Shown here: positions 11,850 through 22,938 of the stretch, piece after piece
How positions within the stretch are numbered: the first letter of the stretch is position 1
How the letters are laid out: every line of letters begins with the position of its first letter
NCBI RefSeq assembly: GCF_000003815.2
Contig: NC_049996.1
Location: forward strand, 14,100,893 to 14,164,892
DNA: 64,000 nucleotides
From: Branchiostoma floridae
Taxonomy: Eukaryota > Chordata > Leptocardii > Amphioxiformes > Branchiostomatidae
Reading direction: 5' to 3'
The notes under the pieces: model-generated
Told to the model about the DNA's origin: nothing
What the model saw: only the letters and a program-made list of their open reading frames with translations
Databases searched by the model: none
Program-made: the position numbers and the translations under genes

Positions 11850-13770
11850 TCTCTAGTACATACTCTAGATTTGGTACTTGATATCGTTGTATCGATCATT
11901 TGATAACATTTTTCTTCCTAACAAGTATGGCTACTTTAAACCTTGAAGCGTGACTATGTTGTGTAGTGTGCACGTATGGCTTTTGAATTTGAATTTGATA
12001 CTCAACATTAAGGTATGCTACGAGAATGTGTTTAAGTGCTACTTGGTGTCATGGTTCTTTCTCCATGTACCTTGGCAATACTTCATGCTAACTTTTTAAA
12101 ACGTTACACGGCGATGCCCAAGTTGATATTGAAAGCTATATCTAGAAACGATAAATTTTGGCATGAAAGTAAGTTAGATACTTCTGAATTATACGGACTG
12201 AGCAAACAATGTAAAGCAAATCACCTGGTCTCACAACATATGTGCCTAGCGAAAGAAGTATTGGCTAAAAGCCCAGCACCCATCTCCGTTTTTAAGCCCT
12301 GGGGTCACACATATATAAGTCACTACAGCAGGGGGCAAGTCCACCGGTAGTGAAGTGTGTTTAGCTTCCATACTCTTCCTGTTTGCAGAGAAAGAAGTAT
12401 GTACCGATTTTAAGAGTCTTTGATAAGTATTGGCAAACACTACCAAACAGGCATTACAGGATCAGGACGTACGATACAATCTGTCTTAAGGTACAGACAG
12501 GTATTTTGCCCAACAGAAAATGTTTCAGATATTTCCTCTTGGCAGCCTGTTAGGGCTTAAAAACTTGGCAATGATTGTGAACTTCACCATGCCAGAGTAC
12601 ATACCACACTCTTTATAACGTTGAGATCTAAAAGTAGGGAATTAGGTCACAATACACGTAGATATGATGATACGGGGAGGGGCGCTTGTGTCGTTGTTTG
12701 TTGTTTCATTACTTGAATCACGGCGAAGACCAAAACCAAATTCCATAGGTCGCTTGAAAATAGTTGAAATGGCTAAATAACATAACGGCTAACTCTTCTG
12801 GCATGTCATTTATCCATTTGGCCAATTTCTACTATCTTTCCCGCGATATGTTGAGTCTGGTAGAGACTACGAAAAACACTCGCCTCAACAAAGACACATG
12901 CAAAACGCGTGTAGAACAAGCCGTTTACATCACATCTACTTGTAGATTAGCCATCTCTAACAAGCATATCACTTCGCACAGCGGACACTCCATTACCAAG
13001 GAAATTGGCACTTTTCTTCCACAAAAACCTCCGTCTGGTTGACATTTGCAAGAGGTGTTTTATCCAAGGGGGACCGGGTTCACTAACAAAACTTGGCGCC
13101 GAGAAAATTATCGTACAGCGTAGGCGTACACATTATAAGTGACATAAGCAATGGCGACGCGTGTTTTTATAATGTTCATTCAAGATATGATCTCACAGAA
13201 ATTGGATTAGTTTATTAGAGTGAAAGATGATACGACTATCTTCACTTGATCTAATTAGAGCTGCTCAGATTTTATTGGACAGAATCAAACGCACATGACC
13301 TAGATGTTCGAAACGTCTGTTCAGTTTCAAGTTGAGTGACAGGGTATTGGGGGAGGGGGGCACAAAAAGCTTCATAAATGAACGACTGGAAAAAAATCGA
13401 CAAGCAATTCATTCTAGGGGTCGTAACAATGACATTAATTTGAAAAGAAGGCGTGACAACTTCCTAAACACCACAGCAATGGTAAATACACATGTCACCT
13501 TTTCAAAGCTGTGTTTACGTTGTGCATGAACTGAAAAATTTGCGGTTGCATTCAAAATGGCGTTACATGATCTTTGCCTATCCAAATAAAGACACCTGTT
13601 TTCAGCTGGTGTTGTCTTAGACTGGAGAAAAGCTTTCCTTACGGCAGGTGTGTTATGTTTTCCCTAAGGGGATAGAGTAGAAGAAAGACTGTGTGGTTTT
13701 ATTAACACCTGGGAAATATTCTAGGTATGTCCGAATGTCGGCCATTTTTTGTCAAGGTCTCTTAAGGACA
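11850..13770. other. Non-coding stretch, nothing recognised
   Basis: Mostly A/T-rich sequence with short frames. A lysine/arginine/asparagine-rich 50-codon frame ending before a weak GTAAAT donor near 13482 was noted, but it has no partner and no recognisable similarity. Confidence 0.4.
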
Positions 13771-13830
13771 AATGACTTGGAACTTCAATTGTCAGGACTA
13801 TATTCTGCTTTTGGTTGTGATAGTTTTCAC

Positions 13831-14075
13831 ACATTTTGTAGAGATGTTTAACTTTTTTTATACGAGTTACCCTGCATGGATGTTTCTCTCTACCTTTCAA
13901 TTTCCTACATACAACTTACAAGGAAGCAGGCTAACGAAAGTTGCACTTCCCTCTACATCATGTACTAGTAAATTGATATTTCACAAATTTTGTAGACTTT
14001 TTAAACGGTCTTTCCTTTCATACGAGTTACCCTGGATGTTTCTCTCTAACCCTCAATCTCCTACATACAAGCAAG
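13831..14075. repeat. Two-copy tandem duplication, period about 155 bp
   Basis: 'attttgtagagatgtttaac' (13833) and 'attttgtagactttttaaac' (about 13988) each lead into 'tacgagttaccctg', 'ggatgtttctctcta' and 'tcctacatacaa'. No coding content. Confidence 0.75.
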
Positions 14076-15438
14076 GAGTCTAACGATGCAAGTAAGTTAC
14101 ACTTCTGCATATAACTACATGTATTGATATTTTCTTCAGCCCTTTCTGCACTTCTGTCGCACGCGCTAGGCGTCGCTTGTGCACAAAAAATGTCCGAGTG
14201 ACAAAAGCGAGTAATGAGAGTTAAACATGGCTGGAGGCAAGGTCATTTCCAGGCCAGTGCACTTACAACGAGCCACTGAGATAAAAACACGCCCTTCAGG
14301 TAGATAAATACGCCGCTTCAATAGTTCAGTGGTACAGTAGTACAATAGTTTCGCGTCATTATGCGCTTAGAACAACGCTTCCTGGGGTGAAGCCTGAAGG
14401 ACGTTGTGTGTTCAGTCCGCCTCGAGCTTTTCGTTCCTAACAAGTCCACATTGCTGGAGATTAGACATTCGTACAGGGGATCTTGTCCCCTATTTCTACC
14501 CAGAAGTAGTACTTTAGAGGCTTTACGTACATCTTTCAGTTCTTCCCAAGCCCGCAGCCAGGATTTGGAGGAGGGGGGGTGGTGTAGATTTGGGACTAGC
14601 GAGAATCGGAGGTGCGAGATTTCTAGCAAAATGTTCAAGCTTCAGCCCTCTGAATTTTTATTTGCGATTTCGTGAGGATTTCAAAGTATAAACCGATTTA
14701 TACTGTATATTATTTACTAGATAACAGCGCTGTCAAGAGAGGATTCGTTGCTTATCCTTTTTGGATGTGCCTCCCAGTGTGTGTGAGCCTCTCCCTGCCT
14801 ACGGCCATGCTTCCTATGTATGTTGACAAACAGATAGAAACTTGTTGTGACAGAAACGTTCGTTCCGGTAACTCCCACAGGTGCCCGACTGAAGGGTTTG
14901 ACAAACAGACCCCGCGGTTTGATCGACAGCTCCGTCGGACGGCACGATAGATAAGCATCGCCCAGCAGATGTGTAGGAAGGACGTTGTCATGTCCGATAT
15001 GTTTCTGCTGAGTGGACATCTAAACATCGCTGAACATCTGTTGAATTGAAATTCCTCTGTCAGCACGCAGTAAAGAAAAACTCAAATCGATAGATTTTAT
15101 TGTAGAAACGCCAAATACTAAACAACTGCATACGATTTTATCTGGACGTTCAGATGTTTCAGATAACATCCATCAGTGACGCTGATCACTTCTGAGGCAG
15201 AGCAGGTTTTTAATGCTAACAACTACTACGTATACTACTAACTACAGTGCTAACTAGAAAGATAGAAAAAGTGTCGCCTAATAGAAGAAAACATGTCTGC
15301 CTCATTGCAAATATTAGACTAGTTTACAACTTCCGTACCCTGGAAACCAGATTTCTCCGAAGGCCGGCAGCCAAGGCAGGTCTTTCCGATGACCTTTATC
15401 AAGCACTCCGGGGATTTGTCATGAAGGGTAGCCTCTAC

Positions 15439-15602
15439 TAATCTCCAAGCAGATCCTACGGTGCCATAAGATCAAGCAGGCCATCAGCAAGCAGGCGGTA
15501 TCAAAGCTGGCCAAGGAGTGTAGCCGACTAAGGGAGTCAAACGGGCACCGGAAGGAAGTTTGATACTATACATTACGCACCGTGGATCTGGTTGGAGATT
15601 AA
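15439..15602. mobile_element. MITE, CAAGCAG family
   Basis: Left end 'taatctccaagcagatccta', right end 'gtggatctggttggagatta'. It shares 'gtagccgactaagggagtca'-type interior with the element at 5140. It abuts another MITE at 15603, so one probably inserted beside the other. Confidence 0.75.
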
Positions 15603-15796
15603 GTCTCTACCAGGTTCCACAGGTCGCTGGAAAAATAGAACACACCAGAAGACACTTAACGTACATCCATCCATCCTTACGAGATGAAAGTTTGACCTTT
15701 AATAGGCGGCCATCTAACTCCTCTGGCGTGTTTTCTGTCTTATTTGGCCAATTTCTACTGTGTTTCCAGCGACCTGTGGAGCCTGGTAGAGGCTAT
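15603..15796. mobile_element. Palindromic MITE, CTCTACCAGG family
   Basis: Termini 'ctctaccaggttccacaggt' and 'acctgtggagcctggtagag', with 'cgctggaaaaatagaa' / 'tttccagcg' inside and the recurrent 'tcttatttggccaatttcta' block. Relatives: 28855, 36955, 43180 (partial), 48679. Confidence 0.8.
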
Positions 15797-15899
15797 ATTA
15801 AAAGCAGGGAGAGTTTGCCGACTATTGTACTGGCGGAGGATGGGTCACAAATGAACTCCAGAAACCCCCTTATCTCTTACCAGTATATCTGGATCTGCA

Positions 15900-18110
15900 T
15901 CTAGCAACCTGTCTATCTTCTGAAGTGCATAAAAGATAAGAGCACTGCCAGTAAAGCCGGCTGGTCAGAAAACTTCGCAATTTAGCTAATCTCTAAACCG
16001 ATGTAGAGATTTGTTGGGTTCACTTGTTCTTAAAGTATTTTGCAAGTTTTTATAAATCTAGAGGTGTGCAATTTTTACAAGGCCATTATTTGTAGCACTT
16101 ACACATGCTTTGTGCGATGTTGTGCGAATCTTGGTTTTTGCTAGGTTGGTCGCGTCTTGAGATGATCTATCCTTCCCCATCTCAGTCTGTATCCACGTGC
16201 ACTACTGGGGTGAACATGGGGTCAGAGAAGGTCAGACAGGACTGGGACTGTAATTTAAAGGGGCAAATTATGTTGGTAGTTTTCGCGGTGACCCTTTCTT
16301 AAATCTACGGCCGCGTGGCGCGTTGGTACACCCGATCCCTCGATACAGTTTACTTGGTAGACCTACCTACCACCATGGTTCAACTGCGAACTCAAAACCA
16401 TCGCGAACAATCCATGTCTTCTCCCTTCCTACCTTTCTTTAGGTTTGATATCTTCGAAAAGTTCCATGAAGGCCGGTACATCCCAAGTAGCTACTTGGGT
16501 ACATCCCGTACCCAGTGCCCTGCCCCGTACTATTAAATGTCTGGTCCGCTGGTATGTTATCAGGCCGGGTTATCTGCGGTCCTGCGGTCTCCTCTGGCCG
16601 CGGGTTTATAAATCACTTAAACACCGGGTGAAGACAAGTTCTAACGGCTTGTCGGAAGTGGAAACTCAATGGTGATGCAAGTGGATAGATTTTCCACACT
16701 CACTTTAGAAACAAGTGGGCTTTGTGTGTTCCAGAGTGTATTTGTTACTTCGCTGTGTGTTTTTCATCTTTCATGACGAATTTTTGCCTTGCCGCGGCAG
16801 CGGCATGGCCTTGTGGCCACTATTTTCTTGGTTGGATGGTTGGATGCATCAATGGTTCAAACAATGTTAACCCAGCCCTTCCAAAGGCCCTTCCGAAGTC
16901 CCTTCCCAGTTCTCTTTCTCGTGGACAAACTTACGGCTTAGGCGACCAACAGTACATCCCCGTCAAGATTTATACCTCCGTTTTACGTATTTGATAACAG
17001 TTGTGGTCGGTACTGAAAGCCTCTTAACATCTGGTTACATCGAATGAATGAAGCGTTGTATGGTGATATTTCAGATCCATTGTAGTAAAATATTATCAAG
17101 TGAATTATCTTACATAACAATTTGCATTAGCTATTCATAAAGATGAAATAAATGCCTAATCAGACCAATGCATTGTATGTGAATATATAAGTAGGCAATG
17201 ACGTCATTAAAACGTCTCAAGAACGTATGACCGCAGCAAAACGCTAACTTGAGTTCAGTAGAATGCGAGCTCAAAGCGTTACACGAAAAGTCGTAATAAA
17301 TAATATTTGCGGGTCACTATTTACATTTTAAATACTAACCCAAGTCCTGTCGCAAGCAATAATTGTTTGTTTGCAATGCATTTTCTGTATGCGACGCATT
17401 TTCAGAACGCGTGCCTGCTATCGGTGAGAAACTCCAGTTAGAGACCTCAGGCCTGTGGTACGTACTAAATTTTCTAGTCTTCATTATATATCCTTTCTTT
17501 AAAGTTATCGGGAATTCAGAAGGAAAATTTAACGTCTTAGAATATGTAAGATAAAATTCTACCTACTCAGTATGTCAAACTCCTAGTTCTATCGTAGTGG
17601 TTCCACAAATTATCGTTTTTATTCGGTGTTTTTGTTGTGGCCAGTCATCATCTTCCGTAGATGACTTTGCTTTGTGCATTGTCGGAAATTTTTGTTACCT
17701 TGATGGTACTTCCCTGACACTATAGGTTAACACATTATTGAGAAGTGTAATAAATGACACTGTGGTTTGTCCGGCTGTAAACATAATTTCATAAATTTCA
17801 TAAAACCGAAAAGACGAAGTGAAACAAAACCGCCCCCCTCCCCAGTCTTTCTATTTACATGCGTGTCTTAGTTTCTTGCTTACCAACTAACGTTTGCCAA
17901 TCTTTAAGTGTCTTCTCGGGACTGTTTGTTGTAATGCCTTCATTTTGGTCACAATGACAAAAAAATTAAAGCTGTCGGTGGAGGAGGGTAGCAGATCCCC
18001 TCTACCACAAATTGTGAAGAAACACCTAGTATTCTATCAATCAAAAATGCATACGCTCATTCCGTTGGTTTTAATGTTGACACAAGAAATTTAACTAATT
18101 GTTCAATCTT
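15900..18110. other. Non-coding stretch, nothing recognised
   Basis: No protein-like frame. Weak CGCGG-type fragments occur near 16260-16410 ('tttcgcggtgaccc', 'aaaaccatcgcgaac'). Confidence 0.4.
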
Positions 18111-18114
18111 ACCA

Positions 18115-19050
18115 TAGTACATATACCTGAACTGCAGTCATTCATATAGTACCCTCTCAACTTACCACAGTACCTCAAATTGTGCATGCAGTACCCACTC
18201 AGCTGACCGCAGTACCTGGACTTTAGCTGTGCATGCAGTACCCACTCAGCTCACCACAGTACCTGGACTCCTGCTGTGCATGCAGTACCCACTCAGCTGA
18301 CTGCAGTACCTGGACTCCTGCTGTGCATGCAGTACCCACTCAGCTGACCGCAGTACCTGGACTCTAGCTGTGCATGCAGTACCCACTCAGCTGACCACAG
18401 TACCTGGACTCCAGCCACGCATGCAGTACCCACTCAGCTGACCACAGTACCTGGACTCCAGCCATGCATGCAATACCCACTCAGCTGACCACAGTACCTG
18501 GACTCCAGCCACGCATGCAGTACCCACTCAGCTGACCACAGTACCTGGACTCCAGCCATGCATGCAATACCCACTCAGCTGACCACAGTACCTGGACTCC
18601 TGCCATACATACATTACCCACTCAGCTGACCACAGTACCTGGACTCCAGCCATGCATGCAGTACCCACTCAGCTGACCACAGTACCTGGACTCCTGCTGT
18701 GCATACGGTACCCATTCAGCTGACCACAATACCTGGACTCCTGCCGTGTATGCGGTACTAACTCAGCTGACCACAGTACCTGGACTCCTGCTGTGCATGC
18801 AGTACCCACTAAGCTGACCACAGTACCTGGACTCCTGCTGTGCATGCAGTACCCACTCAGCTGACCACAGTACCTGGACTCCTGCCGTGTATGCGGTACT
18901 AACTCAGCTGGCCACAATACCTGGACTCCTGCTGTGCATGCAGTACCCACTCATCTGGCCACAATACCTGGACGCCTGCTGTGCATGCTGTACCCTCTCA
19001 GCTGACCAAAGTACCTGAACTCCTGCTAACCATACAGTACTCACTCAGCT
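18115..19050. repeat. 47-bp minisatellite, about 19-20 copies
   Basis: Regular 47-bp period (for example GTACCTGGAC at 18541 and 18588). The unit contains 'gtacctggactcctgc', 'tgtgcatgcagtaccc' and 'actcagctgaccaca'. Variants differ mainly at 'ctgctgtgcatg' versus 'cagccatgcatg', and similar variants cluster, as expected from unequal exchange. The minus-strand 93-codon frame across it exists only because of the array. Confidence 0.95.
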
Positions 19051-19059
19051 ATCCTTTCA

Positions 19060-21380
19060 CAGAAATGAAATAAATTAAAATTGTTACTGTATATCCTTGA
19101 AATAAGGTCTAATTATTTCATATTTATTAGTTGTCGAGGGTCAGAAAATGCAACATCATATTTTAAGACACCTACATATATTTACAACAAGATTAACAGA
19201 TCAATACAAGGCTTTGGCTACCATAATACGTATTTAGCAGACAAGCAAATTATCCCTACTGCACGCCAACGCACAACATTTTGCCTTGCCGGGCTTGAAG
19301 TGCCGACCCGCTTTTTCCTGACGATATTCCTACCACGCGGCAAGGCACAGCTTTTTTGAAAAGATTTCTTGTTTAAGGCGAGCTGTGTCTGTACAATGTC
19401 ACGAAACACTTCATATCAAAGTTCAACTGATAATATGATTCGTACATTTTTGTAGAAGGCGCGGAAAATATGGCAAGTTTGCACAAAAGTATTTTGTATC
19501 AATTTAGGCGTGTTTCCGAAGGTAAAAATTCTGGTCTGCGTTCTTTTTCCGTCGTCAGCTAATCAAAACTCAAACATCATAGCTATACCTTAGAAAATCG
19601 CCGGAAGTTTTTTATATGCCATATATATATATATACACAAAGTTTTTATTTTGCGAACAGGGCATTGCACGCTTCACAATCAGCTTTTTTTAAATTTCTT
19701 TTCTGACGATTGTTTGCTTTTTTTTCTCCCCTTCGGAAACACCCTTGCAATTTCGTTGAAAATGTGGCCTTTCTAGTAAGCTTTTAGATTAGCGATGTTA
19801 GCGACGTGTTGTAAAACAAGTCAACACGTACCGGAAAAATCGCCGATTCGTTATTTACACGGCGATAGGAGCTGTATGAGTGTTTGTGCTAGTTTTTTTT
19901 GGAAAACAATTCCGAGGCCAACCGCGTTTGTGTTCCTATCGGGTACGTCAATTAAGTGTCGATTAATTTACATTTCACCTGTCACTTGAATAATGAGGTT
20001 CGTACTTTACAGTTCCCCATCTAAATGAGAAATATTTTGCAGTCGCTGGCAAATGATACTGCCCATAGGTTTGAATACAACATTTCGATACTGTCTCTAG
20101 AACACGGTAACAAGGAGTAAACTATTCTGTCCTATTACAATTCACAGGGCCAACTATTTCAAAGGTCAGAGGTCACCAGAAATGGCATTTCTGTTAGGAT
20201 TCGAAATTATTTTCAATTTATCTGGATTTACAAGTTGTCACAAGGATTAACACGTGACATTCCACGAATACTAGTTACAGCGTTACACCTCTAATTGGGC
20301 ATATCTGTTAGATATATATCAATGCGATAGAGAGATGCGTTGCATTTGCTGGCGAATGATGTTGCTTTCAATTGATATTCAATATCTTCATGAAACGTTC
20401 ATTTTACACGCAAACATCCAAAGGTCTTCCGACAGAAATTTAAAAAACTACCATTTTTTACCCCATATTTGCGTAGAGATTTCTATTCTATTGTAACGTT
20501 ACAGCGGCGTGGTACAATAAAAACACCTACCGCACAGGTCAAAGGTAACCAAAAATTGCATGTCTACCTGGTAATCGAATTAGCTTCAATTAATCTTGAT
20601 TTGCCAAATGTCACCAAGGTTAAGCCTCTACATTGCTCACATGCCTATCCCTGCGTTGCGATCGCATAGTCAGTAGTCTAGCCTATGGACCTTGTCATTG
20701 GGAGACTCCATTTCATATTACATGGTATTCTGCTATATTCTGCCATATCGAACAAATAGAACCCCTTATTCTATTTCGAACACCTCCGTCAAAAACTGCC
20801 ACAGTGGGACAGAAATGGCTACTTTTGACGGAGGTGTTCCAAATAGAACCATGATCGAACAGGGGGCGGGGTCAATTTTTGGGGATCGCTAGTCCATTAC
20901 TTGGAGTGACTCCGTTTACGTTGGTAGGCAAATGATGGATCCGTGTACAATTCTGTGTAATAATATTTGGCAGTGTAGTAACAATAAACCGTATTAGATT
21001 TATGTTATATGATTGTTAGAAGAATACAAGTATATCACAGATAATCAAAGTGACATTTTGCGAGATACTCTAATTGGTTTCAGTTGTAAGGATTTAGAAA
21101 TCGTGACCGATGTTTTCCATACACTTGACCGTTATAACCAATATTGGCAATAAGCTTTTCAATCTAAGTCTGATTGATAAGTTGTGGCAACAGCTGTTAA
21201 ACATGATAGCCGTTTGTTCTCACTCACGTTCTTTAAGGTATATGGTACGAAAACAAGAAAACTATCTGTCACTGATGATCTCAGTGTCTCAATTTGCATA
21301 CAGGACGACAACAGTCAACAACAGTTTTGTTTCTCAGTGGTGAAAACAAGGGACGGCATGTCCGGTTCTCTTCTGCAACA
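19060..21380. other. Non-coding stretch with one hairpin element
   Basis: A/T-rich, with a short AT run near 19620 and the hairpin described separately at 20771. No gene-like frame. Confidence 0.4.
20771..20846. mobile_element. Short palindromic element
   Basis: Arms 'ctatttcgaacacctccgtc' and 'gacggaggtgttccaaatag' around a ~28-bp loop; 'cgaac' blocks flank it further out (20744, 20853). Probable small MITE. Confidence 0.65.
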
Positions 21381-21388
21381 CAAAACAT

Positions 21389-21480
21389 TATATAAACATC
21401 GGGGTTCGTCCAAAGTCCTCGCGGCTTTCGCGGGTCAGTCACCTCTCTGGGCCTTGTTCTGTGTCCCTTCAGAACTCAGA
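21389..21480 (+). promoter_or_regulatory. Possible Mkx promoter with TATA box and leader exon
   Basis: TATATAAAC at 21389-21397 is followed by a GC-rich segment ending in the splice donor TCAGA|GTAAGC (21480/21481). A matching acceptor, 'gttcctacag' (22787-22796), lies about 140 bp before the Mkx start codon on the same strand. Splicing 21480 to 22797 would give a non-coding leader for Mkx. This rests on motif spacing alone. Confidence 0.3.
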
Positions 21481-22030
21481 GTAAGCAGAAAATCTCCGGC
21501 TAGTGTTTACCTGTGGGTCCTACAGCAAACACGGGGCTTGAGGTAAACAAAGCCGCGTGGATGCCGGACATGCGGTGTTACACGTTGGTAGGGTAACAAC
21601 ATGGTGTGACGAACCGGGATCTCACGGTGCTGCGGTGCTGTATGTGTTGTTGTCGCGTTGTCGGGGAATTGTCGTGCTAGGATCGCGTTAAAGTCGCACA
21701 TAAGCGCGGTACAGTTGTAACTAGAGTGGAGAACATGTCGGTTGCTTGTCTTATCAGTTGTAGTAGTCCTTTGAACCACTTCACGCAGAAGTTAGAAACA
21801 CGAGGGGCTAGGGGAGAACCATTTTACACCGTTATCACATAATATGCACTTGTCAGGGCTACAAAGGATGCCTAAAATAGAGTCTTTTTACGCCCTTCAA
21901 TATATAGTTTGACATATCTCTGATGAAAACGAATAAGAACTATGGTGAACTTTACGGTCAGTTCTTAATTAGATTGATGACTTTGACGGAGTTTGATCGC
22001 AAACAAGCGGAACCCTAACGACCTCTGAAA

Positions 22031-22222
22031 ATAGCCTGATGACAAGACTGTTTCCAGGGTCCACACACTCAAGGAAGTTTTGGTACAGACACCCCCCTCC
22101 CGAGTTAAACCCTGGGAACAGGAGGGGGTGCTCTAAAATAAAATTTCCTGACATGTTAGCCCTGGAACTGAGGAGCCTGCCGGTATAAACGCCCCTGGAA
22201 ACAGCCTGGCCTCAAGGCTATA
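22031..22222. mobile_element. MITE with CTGTTTCCAGGG inverted ends
   Basis: 'tagcctgatgacaagactg' and 'actgtttccaggg' on the left pair with 'cccctggaaacagcctgg' and 'caaggcta' on the right. It resembles the element at 43030-43172. Confidence 0.65.
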
Positions 22223-22518
22223 TTGAAGAAAACATCCCCCCTTTTCCCAGAGACCGGCCGGAGTTCTTACATGTCCGTCAAACATCTGGTTGCCCCGGTG
22301 CAAACACGGGTCAGCATGGCAAAACATGTTTTACGAAGGGGGCGATCCATTTGTAGAAGGGTACGGGTATAGTAAATGATAACACTGTGTCAATGCCTTT
22401 TGTCACAAGATTGATGTGACATATTCTAACGTCTCACTTTTAGCGGTGAAGGCATGAATGGTTCCTGTACAGGCATTGGTCGTCTTGGTTACCACCATGC
22501 CTGCACTTATTATAAAAT

Positions 22519-22533
22519 GACACTAGAGGGCGT
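22519..22533 (+). promoter_or_regulatory. CTCF-like site upstream of Mkx
   Basis: 'acactagagggcg' matches the core of the bilaterian CTCF consensus (CCASYAGRKGGC) except at one outer position. It lies ~410 bp upstream of the Mkx start codon. Motif match only. Confidence 0.3.
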
Positions 22534-22764
22534 TGTGTTAATCATGTCTGTCTTGCTCCTGTATGAAGTCTCGTTTCTATGATCTAAACGTCCTTTATAT
22601 ACTCGTTTATAATCGTTTACTGATACATGTATCTGAATGAATTTCGCTTCGTCAATTGATTTATTTATGATGTATCTGTATGGACTAGTGGCCGTTTACT
22701 CGAATACATAACGATCGCACGTGTTGCATCCCTCCACTAGAAGTGTCAACGGGGCGTCCCCGAT

Positions 22765-22772
22765 ATGCAAAT
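22765..22772 (+). promoter_or_regulatory. Octamer (POU) motif
   Basis: A perfect ATGCAAAT lies 167 bp upstream of the proposed Mkx start codon, within or just before the 5' UTR. A single 8-mer is weak evidence by itself. Confidence 0.3.
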
Positions 22773-22938
22773 TGACCCCATGTAATGTTCCTACAGGATT
22801 TGCGGTAGTTCCCGTCCCAGGGGATCCGTGGTGCGACCCGAGACGGAACGGTGCGCTGGGATTTGTGTTCTTCCGGTGGTTGGGGAGAGAGAGCGAGTGA
22901 GTGCCGGTTGGGAAAAAGTTCACAACAAGCTGGAAAAC

